Below are positions 7,045 through 11,714 of a stretch of DNA of 11,714 nucleotides, in pieces. The notes under the pieces were generated by a model that worked only from the letters and a program-made list of their open reading frames with translations, had not been told where the DNA came from and made no database searches. The DNA comes from an uncultured Eubacteriales bacterium (lineage in GTDB: Bacteria > Bacillota > Clostridia > Oscillospirales > Oscillospiraceae). How positions within the stretch are numbered: the stretch's first letter is position 1; each line of letters begins with the position of its first letter. A program made the translations under genes and the position numbers. The stretch covers positions 1 to 11,714 of the forward strand of contig CABVBV010000060.1 in assembly GCA_902496595.1 (NCBI GenBank), written 5' to 3'.

Positions 7045-7052
7045 CATAGATT
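7045..7052 (+). promoter_or_regulatory. Weak candidate sigma-E -10 element before spoIIIAA
   Basis: CATAGATT differs from the sigma-E -10 consensus CATACANT at one position, and spoIIIA operons are known sigma-E targets in the mother cell. However, it would start transcription almost at the spoIIIAA ATG, and I see no convincing -35 element 14-15 bases upstream. The true promoter may be elsewhere. Confidence 0.25.
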
Positions 7053-7058
7053 GTCCAC

Positions 7059-7949
7059 ATGAGAGACACTGAGGGTTATGAAAACGCGGCGGCCCTGCTG
7101 CCGCAGGATATCCGGCAGGCGGCTCTGGCCTTGAGCGGCGGACTTCGCGGAGCTGCGGAAGAGATACGGCTGCGCTCGGCGCGGCGTCCCGCGCTGCTGC
7201 TGCCCGAGGGAGAGTCTCCCTTCGGAGACAGGGCGGTATCGCCGCGTGATCTCGACACAGTGCTCGAGAATGCCACGAGAGCTTCGGCCCACACCGCGCT
7301 CGAGTGCGTGGCGTCCGGCTTTGTCACCGTGCGCGGCGGCTGCCGGGTGGGGCTGTGCGGCGAGACGGTGGTGCGCGAAGGCGGCGTACGTTCCATACGC
7401 CGCCTGTCCTCGATGAGCATACGCATACCCCGGCAGCACAGAGGCTGTGCGGCCGAGGTCTATTCCGGATTGCTGGGCCTGGGGCTGCCGGACACGCTCA
7501 TAGTATCTCCTCCCGGCGCAGGCAAGACCACGCTCTTGCGCGAGCTGGTGCGCCTGGTGTCCGAGGGAGGCAGAAGAGTCTCGCTCATTGACGAAAGAGC
7601 CGAGATCGCCGGGGTTTGGGACGGCCTGCCCCTCTTCGACGTCGGCCCTTGCACCGATGTAATGACCGGTGCGCCCAAGCCTGAGGCTGCGGCGATGCTG
7701 ATACGCGCCATGTCTCCGCAGGTGCTTGCGATGGACGAGATCACGACTGCGGCGGACGTGGAGGCGGCCCGCTCAGCCACGGGCTGCGGGGTCAGGCTGC
7801 TGGCCACGGCTCATGCCGGAAGCGCGAGGGAGCTGGCAGCCAGGCCGGTATATCGTCCGCTGCTGGAGGACTCGGTATTCAGCGCGGTAATCGCCATAGA
7901 CCTGCGCGGCGGGGTCAGGAGGTACAGATTGGAGGAGCTCGGCGGATGA
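7059..7949 (+). CDS. spoIIIAA: Stage III sporulation protein AA, ATPase of the SpoIIIA-SpoIIQ complex
   Basis: Cytoplasmic secretion-type ATPase, related to type II/IV secretion ATPases, that powers or assembles the mother-cell complex supporting forespore gene expression after engulfment. It has 296 residues, close to the 307 of B. subtilis. The N-terminal part (about 10-145) contains the EEIRLRSARRPALL and SGFVTVRGGCRVGLCG regions typical of the family. Walker A is PPGAGKTT (151-158), then DERAEI (178-183), FDVGPCTDVMTGAPK (193-207), Walker B-type VLAMDEIT (222-229) and ATAHA (249-253). The ATG at 7059 is the only reasonable start, since an in-frame TAG lies at 7047-7049, but no Shine-Dalgarno is seen at proper distance. 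It is first in the eight-gene operon; its stop overlaps the next start (ATGA). Confidence 0.97.
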   Translation: MRDTEGYENAAALLPQDIRQAALALSGGLRGAAEEIRLRSARRPALLLPEGESPFGDRAVSPRDLDTVLENATRASAHTALECVASGFVTVRGGCRVGLCGETVVREGGVRSIRRLSSMSIRIPRQHRGCAAEVYSGLLGLGLPDTLIVSPPGAGKTTLLRELVRLVSEGGRRVSLIDERAEIAGVWDGLPLFDVGPCTDVMTGAPKPEAAAMLIRAMSPQVLAMDEITTAADVEAARSATGCGVRLLATAHAGSARELAARPVYRPLLEDSVFSAVIAIDLRGGVRRYRLEELGG

Positions 7950-8449
7950 GGTTCATCGGTGCGGCGATACTGACTGCGGCCTTCTCCGCAATGGGGCTGG
8001 CGGAGGCTCTGAGGCTGAAAAAAAGGGCCCGACTCATCTCGGACGTCGCCTCCGGCCTTGAGCTGCTCAGCTCCGAGATAACTTCGCGGCTGGCGCCGAT
8101 GCCGGAGGCGGCGGAGCGGCTCGCGCTGTACGGCCCGGAGAGCACGAGAACGTTTTATGCGGCGGTTTGCGCGGGCCTGGAGAATCTGGGCGGCTCGGAG
8201 TTCTCGGAGATATGGCTCAGAGCCCTCGCGCTGCTCGACCTGAGCGAGACGGCCCGGGCGTCGCTCACGAACCTGGGTGGAAGCCTTGGGCGCTATGGGG
8301 CGGGCGAACAGGCCTCGGCGATCGCAGCTTGCGAGGCCGAGCTCAGGCGGGAGGCGATACGGGCCTCGGAGGAGGCGCGGATAATGGGCAGGCTCCGCGC
8401 AGGGCTCGCGGCGGGAGGCGGACTGATACTGGCGATAGTCCTCTACTGA
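7946..8449 (+). CDS. spoIIIAB: Stage III sporulation protein AB
   Basis: Membrane component of the SpoIIIA complex, 167 residues against 171 in B. subtilis. It resembles a GspF/PilC-type platform protein of type II secretion and type IV pilus machines, expected to sit next to the SpoIIIAA ATPase. A hydrophobic N-terminal segment (1-18) leads into a helical cytoplasmic domain with LISDVASGLELLSSEI (30-45), the conserved start of the domain. The body continues with FSEIWLRALALLDLS (86-100) and a C-terminal hydrophobic segment (about 150-167). It overlaps spoIIIAA by four bases, so translation is probably coupled. Identification rests on operon position, length and the recognisable N-terminal region. 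Confidence 0.95.
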   Translation: MRFIGAAILTAAFSAMGLAEALRLKKRARLISDVASGLELLSSEITSRLAPMPEAAERLALYGPESTRTFYAAVCAGLENLGGSEFSEIWLRALALLDLSETARASLTNLGGSLGRYGAGEQASAIAACEAELRREAIRASEEARIMGRLRAGLAAGGGLILAIVLY

Positions 8450-8467
8450 AAGGAAAGGGTGCGGCAA

Positions 8468-8662
8468 ATGGAGGTCGAACTGATATTCAAGGTCGCGGCA
8501 GTGGGCATCCTCGTCGCGGTGCTGAACATCCTGCTCACGCGCTCGGGACGCGAGGAACAGGCGCTCATGGTGACTATAACGGGTCTCATCATCGTGCTCG
8601 TGCTTGTGGTGCAGAAGATAAGCGAGCTCTTCGGGCTCATAAAGAGCCTGTTTTTGTTCTGA
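8468..8662 (+). CDS. spoIIIAC: Stage III sporulation protein AC
   Basis: Small hydrophobic protein of 64 residues with two membrane segments, about 5-24 (IFKVAAVGILVAVLNILL) and about 34-52 (LMVTITGLIIVLVLV), ending FGLIKSLFLF as in the family. B. subtilis SpoIIIAC has 68 residues and starts with a comparable MGVDVNIIFQIAGVGI. For that reason I prefer the ATG at 8468 (MEVELIFKVAAVGI), with AGGGTG about six bases upstream, over the in-frame GTG at 8459. It is a membrane part of the SpoIIIA complex, required for forespore activity after engulfment. It lies 18 bases after spoIIIAB and one base before spoIIIAD. Confidence 0.95.
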   Translation: MEVELIFKVAAVGILVAVLNILLTRSGREEQALMVTITGLIIVLVLVVQKISELFGLIKSLFLF

Positions 8663-8663
8663 G

Positions 8664-9050
8664 ATGGAACTCGCGGCAAAAGCGGTGGCGGCGGGAGTCT
8701 GCGCGGCGCTCATGGCTCTGCTGCTGAAAAAGTCTAACGCTGAGCTTGCCGTCTGCCTTGGGCTGGCGGCTGCGGCGGTAATACTTGCCTCGGTGCTCGG
8801 CCTCGCCTCAGATATCTCGGACGCGGCGGAGAGGGCGAGGGAGCTCACGGGGTTGTCACCGGCATTGTTCTCACCCGTAGTGAAGTGCGTTGGCATAGGC
8901 GTCGTCTGCTCCATCGGTTCGGAGGCTTGCAGGGATGCGGGCAGCGGCCAACTGGCCTCGGCCGTGGAATTGGCGGGAGCGGCGGCAGCGCTGGTCTGCG
9001 CTCTGCCGCTCATATCGACGCTGCTCGATACTGTGGAGGGGCTGATATGA
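8664..9050 (+). CDS. spoIIIAD: Stage III sporulation protein AD
   Basis: Membrane protein of 128 residues, the family's usual size (about 130). Hydrophobic segments lie at about 4-21, 27-48, 74-88 and 100-118. The SPVVKCVGIGVVCSIGSEACRDAG region (70-93) matches the conserved core of SpoIIIAD, in which a lysine-containing helix is followed by a D/E-rich turn. It is known as a partner of SpoIIIAC and SpoIIIAE in the membrane base of the feeding-tube complex. The start follows the spoIIIAC stop by one base, and the stop overlaps the spoIIIAE start (ATGA). Confidence 0.95.
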   Translation: MELAAKAVAAGVCAALMALLLKKSNAELAVCLGLAAAAVILASVLGLASDISDAAERARELTGLSPALFSPVVKCVGIGVVCSIGSEACRDAGSGQLASAVELAGAAAALVCALPLISTLLDTVEGLI

Positions 9051-10141
9051 GACGCATCGCCGCGCTCGTATTCGCCATCATTGTCCTCACCGTGCCGGCC
9101 CTGGCTTCGGAAGCGTCGGACGAGCTCTTTGGCGGCCTGAACATTGAGGAGGCGGAGAGCGCACTGCCTGACGCGGCGCGGGAGATAGTGGGAGATGTGG
9201 GCGTCGCGGATGCGCTTGAGCCCGAGGGTATGCTCTCGAAGCTGTTGGATTCGGCCGGTCAGGCATTGGGAGCATATTGGCGCGAGGCCGCAGGCGCGGC
9301 GCTGAAGCTGACGGCGGTGGCGCTCATCTGCACCCTTGCCGGGGCGTTCGCGGACGGCGCAGCCTCAAGATATGTGAATCTCGCAGGCTGCATCGCCGTG
9401 TCCGGACTGGCTTTCTCGGATGCGGGCGGCTGCATCCGAGCTGGAACTGAGGCGCTCTCCGAGCTCTCATCCTTTTCACACGCGCTCCTGCCATGCCTGA
9501 CAGCGGCGGCTGCGGCGGGAGGGGCGGTCACGAGCGCAGCGGCGAAGTATGCCGCCACGGCTCTGTGTATGGATATACTCATAGGTGCGGCGCAGAGCCT
9601 TTTGCTGCCGCTGTGCTATGTGTGCATCGGCATCAGAACAGCCTCGGCGGCCCTGGATTCCCCGGCGCTCGAGGGGGCCTCAAAGCTCCTGTCGAAATTC
9701 ACGGCGTTGCTCACCACCCTGGTCATGACGGGATTCACCGCCTGGCTGGGAATAAGCGGAGCGGTGACCGGGGCGGCGGACGCGGTGGCGTCGAAAGCGG
9801 CAAAGACGGCCATATCTGCGGCCCTGCCCGTGGTAGGAGGAATGATATCGGATGCGGCGTCGACAGTCGTGGCAGGGGCAGGATTGCTCAGGAATGCAGT
9901 AGGCGCCTTCGGACTCGTTGCGGCAGCCTGCGTATGCCTTGCCCCATTTCTCTCCGCCGCGCTCAGATACCTGCTGTACAAAGCCGCAGCGGCGCTCTGC
10001 TCCGCCTTTGCCGACAAGCGCATATCCGGACTGATAGGAGAGCTGGGAGGAGTCTTCGGGATGGTGCTCGGCATTGTGGGCGCAGCGGCTCTGATGCTGT
10101 TCATCTCTATCATATCCGTGACCAAGGCCGTCACCGGGTGA
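9047..10141 (+). CDS. spoIIIAE: Stage III sporulation protein AE
   Basis: Polytopic membrane protein of 364 residues (B. subtilis 399), thought to form part of the membrane channel or base of the SpoIIIA complex. The open frame extends upstream inside spoIIIAD, but the ATG at 9047 is the right start. It overlaps the spoIIIAD stop by four bases and gives a clear signal peptide (MRRIAALVFAIIVLTVPALA, cleavage near residue 20). A short acidic extracytoplasmic stretch follows (21-75). Hydrophobic segments lie at about 83-103, 107-125, 148-162, 166-200, 214-240, 257-277, 285-320 and 330-360. Alanine and glycine are very frequent, in line with the local GC richness. Twenty-two bases separate it from spoIIIAF. 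Confidence 0.96.
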   Translation: MRRIAALVFAIIVLTVPALASEASDELFGGLNIEEAESALPDAAREIVGDVGVADALEPEGMLSKLLDSAGQALGAYWREAAGAALKLTAVALICTLAGAFADGAASRYVNLAGCIAVSGLAFSDAGGCIRAGTEALSELSSFSHALLPCLTAAAAAGGAVTSAAAKYAATALCMDILIGAAQSLLLPLCYVCIGIRTASAALDSPALEGASKLLSKFTALLTTLVMTGFTAWLGISGAVTGAADAVASKAAKTAISAALPVVGGMISDAASTVVAGAGLLRNAVGAFGLVAAACVCLAPFLSAALRYLLYKAAAALCSAFADKRISGLIGELGGVFGMVLGIVGAAALMLFISIISVTKAVTG

Positions 10142-10163
10142 GGTCGGTGGAAGGGGGGAGACT

Positions 10164-10649
10164 GTGCTCGAAATCGTAACGAACTGGATACGGGCGCTGA
10201 TCGGAGCCGCGGTGTTTTGCGCATTGGCGATGGCGTTGTGCCCGGAGGGAAGGGTGAAGAGAGTGCTTCGCTTCGCCTGCGGGCTCGTGATGGCGGCTGC
10301 GCTGCTCTCTCCGGTGCTGAGCCTCGACCTGGACTATCTGCCGAAAGCCATGGCCCGGTATTCAGAGGCGGCAAAGCGGCAGACGGAGTCGGCGGCGGAT
10401 ACCGCGGACAGGCTGAACAGGACTATCATAGAGAGCGAGTGCGAGACATATATATTGGACAAAGCGGCGGCGCTCGGCTTTGAACTGCGTGAGGCTGAGG
10501 TGACTGCCCGATGGAGCGACGAGGGGTTCTGGTATCCTTGGGAGTGCCGCCTGAGCGCTGCAGAGGGAGACGCGAACGGGCTTTCGGAGCTCATAGAGGC
10601 GGAGCTGGGGATACCGGAGGAGAGGCAGAGCTGGGAGGCGGAGGGATAG
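10164..10649 (+). CDS. spoIIIAF: Stage III sporulation protein AF
   Basis: Bitopic/bispan protein of 161 residues. Two N-terminal hydrophobic segments (about 8-27 and 34-53, separated by PEGRVKR) anchor it in the mother-cell membrane. A helical stretch (60-90) leads to an extracytoplasmic ring-building-motif domain (about 86-148: IIESECETYILDKAAALG, then the EVTARWSDE strand and GLSELIEAELGI). B. subtilis SpoIIIAF crystal structures show this fold. It starts with GTG at 10164, with a G-rich Shine-Dalgarno (GGGGGGAG, about 10153-10160) close upstream. Its TAG abuts the spoIIIAG ATG directly. The last residues (151-161) are acidic and look disordered. Confidence 0.94.
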   Translation: MLEIVTNWIRALIGAAVFCALAMALCPEGRVKRVLRFACGLVMAAALLSPVLSLDLDYLPKAMARYSEAAKRQTESAADTADRLNRTIIESECETYILDKAAALGFELREAEVTARWSDEGFWYPWECRLSAAEGDANGLSELIEAELGIPEERQSWEAEG

Positions 10650-10973
10650 ATGAGCGGCATATGGGAGCGGATAGCAAAATATAAATACCTGCTGCTGCTC
10701 GTGCTGCTGGGCATGGGACTGCTGCTTTGGCCGACGGGCGGAGGAGCGGCGGGGTCAGATGCCGGGAGAACTGAACAGGAGGCGAGGCTGGAGGCGGTGC
10801 TGTCCGAGATAGAGGGCGCTGGCCGCGTGAGTGTGCTGTACTCTGACGAGGGCGTGGCGGTGGTGTGCGAGGGCGCGTCGAGCGCCAGGGTGCGCCTCGA
10901 CATCGTGGACGCGGTGTCTGCCTACACGGGCTTCGGCAGCGACAGGATAGAAGTGCTGGGCATGGAGCGGTAA
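10650..10973 (+). CDS. spoIIIAG: Stage III sporulation protein AG, unusually short form
   Basis: Ring-forming component of the feeding-tube complex. In B. subtilis it has 229 residues and forms a 30-subunit ring in the intermembrane space. This one has only 107. A short basic start (MSGIWERIAKYKY) precedes one membrane segment (about 13-28), a Gly/Ala linker (29-42), and a single compact domain (about 43-106): helix RLEAVLSEIEGAG, strand RVSVLYSDEGVAVVCEGA, helix VRLDIVDAVSAYTGF and strand RIEVLGME. That order matches a ring-building motif, but the long beta-rich insertion of the B. subtilis protein is absent, as is most of the linker. The frame is intact from ATG to a TAA followed by another TAA, so this is not a frameshift. 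It immediately follows spoIIIAF. Confidence 0.93.
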   Translation: MSGIWERIAKYKYLLLLVLLGMGLLLWPTGGGAAGSDAGRTEQEARLEAVLSEIEGAGRVSVLYSDEGVAVVCEGASSARVRLDIVDAVSAYTGFGSDRIEVLGMER

Positions 10974-11000
10974 TAAGGGAATAAACAGGAGGCAAGGAAC

Positions 11001-11615
11001 TTGAAAAAGGTAAAACGTAACATCATCATTGCGGCGGTGCTGCTGTTTGTGTGCGCGGCGGTGTACCTGAACTGGTCGTACAACAACAGCTGGGGCGCGG
11101 CAGACCCGGCCATGGTGAAGGCCGAGGACGAGCAGATGAGCTCTTTGGACATGGAGACGGACGCGGAGCCGGCCTCCGACTACTTCGCCCAGGCGAGGCT
11201 GACCCGGCAGACCTCCAGGGACGAGGCCCTGAGCCTGCTCCAGACCGCTGCGAGCGCCGAGAGCGCGTCGCAGGAGACGATCGACAGCGCGATGAATGCA
11301 ATAGCGGCGATGGCGAACTGGTCTATGCTGGAGACTCAGCTTGAGAATACGCTGCTGGCCAAGGACTTTACAGACTGCGTGGTGTACATATCCGACCAGG
11401 GAGTGACGGTTTCCGTCCCAGCCCCGGCAGACGGGCTCTCCGAGGCCGCTGTGGCGAGGATAACCGAGGCGGTGACGAGCGCAGGCTATACAGCGGATCA
11501 GCTCCAGGTGATCGAGATACGTTCCGGCAGTCCCTCGTCGGAGGCGCTGGTACCTCAGAATGAAGGAGACGAGACTCCGGCAGGCGCCACCGCAAGTCCT
11601 GTCCCATCGACCTGA
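11001..11615 (+). CDS. spoIIIAH: Stage III sporulation protein AH, mother-cell partner of SpoIIQ
   Basis: Bitopic protein of 204 residues (B. subtilis 218) whose extracytoplasmic domain binds the forespore protein SpoIIQ, joining the two membranes. It has a short basic start (MKKVKR), one membrane segment (8-24), a polar linker (25-58), then the conserved YFAQARLTRQTSRDEALSLL block (61-80). The ring-building domain ends near 174 (SAMNAIAAM, LLAKDFTDCVVYISDQGVTV and LSEAAVARITEAV segments). A 30-residue low-complexity tail rich in Pro, Ser, Thr, Ala and Glu (175-204) extends beyond the fold. The start is TTG at 11001 with AGGAGG eight bases upstream; no better start exists before the basic-hydrophobic sequence. 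It is the last gene of the operon, 27 bases after spoIIIAG, followed by a hairpin. Confidence 0.97.
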   Translation: MKKVKRNIIIAAVLLFVCAAVYLNWSYNNSWGAADPAMVKAEDEQMSSLDMETDAEPASDYFAQARLTRQTSRDEALSLLQTAASAESASQETIDSAMNAIAAMANWSMLETQLENTLLAKDFTDCVVYISDQGVTVSVPAPADGLSEAAVARITEAVTSAGYTADQLQVIEIRSGSPSSEALVPQNEGDETPAGATASPVPST

Positions 11616-11621
11616 AATGAT

Positions 11622-11651
11622 TCCCCCGAACAGGCCACACTGTTCGGGGGA
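11622..11651 (+). terminator. Hairpin after spoIIIAH, no U-tract
   Basis: A perfect 12-bp stem (TCCCCCGAACAG, 11622-11633, with 11640-11651) closes a six-base loop seven bases after the spoIIIAH stop. Position and strength suit an operon-end terminator or an mRNA 3'-stabilising hairpin, but no T run follows on either strand. Read-through into a gene beyond the window is possible. Confidence 0.55.
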
Positions 11652-11714
11652 CAGCGCTGCGCTCCGCGAAACTCTGGAGGCATTTCCAGACAGACAAAAA
11701 CGTGGCCGGTCATG

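Noticed and set aside
8459..8467. GTG start for spoIIIAC
   Set aside because: The ATG at 8468 matches the N-terminus of known SpoIIIAC better, though both remain possible.
7811..9013. 400-codon - strand open frame antisense to spoIIIAB-AD
   Set aside because: It spans four well-supported sporulation genes with overlapping starts and stops; composition is non-protein-like.
8885..9046. N-terminally extended spoIIIAE
   Set aside because: The extension lies in the spoIIIAD coding region, reads as Arg/Gly-rich nonsense, and would hide the signal peptide that begins at 9047.
11652..11714. Start of a further gene at the right edge (GTG at 11702 or ATG at 11712)
   Set aside because: No properly spaced ribosome binding site and too little sequence to judge; a 6-bp stem (TCTGGA/TCCAGA) is present but too short to call.
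1..11714. CRISPR array, tRNA or rRNA genes, insertion sequences, phage or defence genes
   Set aside because: No regularly spaced repeats, no tRNA- or rRNA-like sequence, and no transposase, integrase or defence motifs seen on either strand.

Overview
The window is GC-rich and carries a complete, closely packed spoIIIA operon (spoIIIAA to spoIIIAH). That operon is specific to endospore-forming Firmicutes. High GC, frequent ATA isoleucine codons in the spo genes, and a Clostridia-type heterodimeric ABC exporter together suggest a high-GC member of the class Clostridia, perhaps an Oscillospirales-like gut lineage. The exact taxon is inference.

Left part (1-1826): the 3' portion of a cstA-type carbon-starvation/peptide-pyruvate transporter gene on the + strand. 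It has the codon use of a highly expressed gene and ends at a strong, probably bidirectional terminator followed by a second hairpin. Middle-left (1827-6331, - strand): a three-gene operon transcribed as MarR-family regulator, ABC exporter half with degenerate catalytic residues, ABC exporter half with canonical residues. The genes overlap by 4 and 8 bases. Upstream of marR are a near-consensus sigma-A promoter, two tandem TTAG-N4-CTAA palindromes that look like the repressor's operators, and a perfect 12-bp inverted repeat whose loop holds the -35 box. The likely logic is a drug- or metabolite-responsive repressor controlling its own exporter.

Middle (6474-6950, - strand): a small membrane protein of unknown function with its own good sigma-A-type promoter, divergent from the spoIIIA operon.

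Right part (7059-11615, + strand): spoIIIAA, AB, AC, AD, AE, AF, AG and AH, mostly with overlapping or abutting ends. The products build the mother-cell side of the SpoIIIA-SpoIIQ feeding-tube complex across the intermembrane space during engulfment: AA is the ATPase, AB to AE are membrane components, and AF to AH are bitopic proteins with ring-building domains. SpoIIIAG is very short and appears to keep only the bare ring-building core. A hairpin without a U-tract follows spoIIIAH, and no clear gene is visible in the last 100 bases.

I do not see a wholly new system here. The most unusual points are the internally duplicated linker insertion in the larger ABC subunit, the minimal SpoIIIAG, and the tandem-palindrome operator arrangement upstream of marR.
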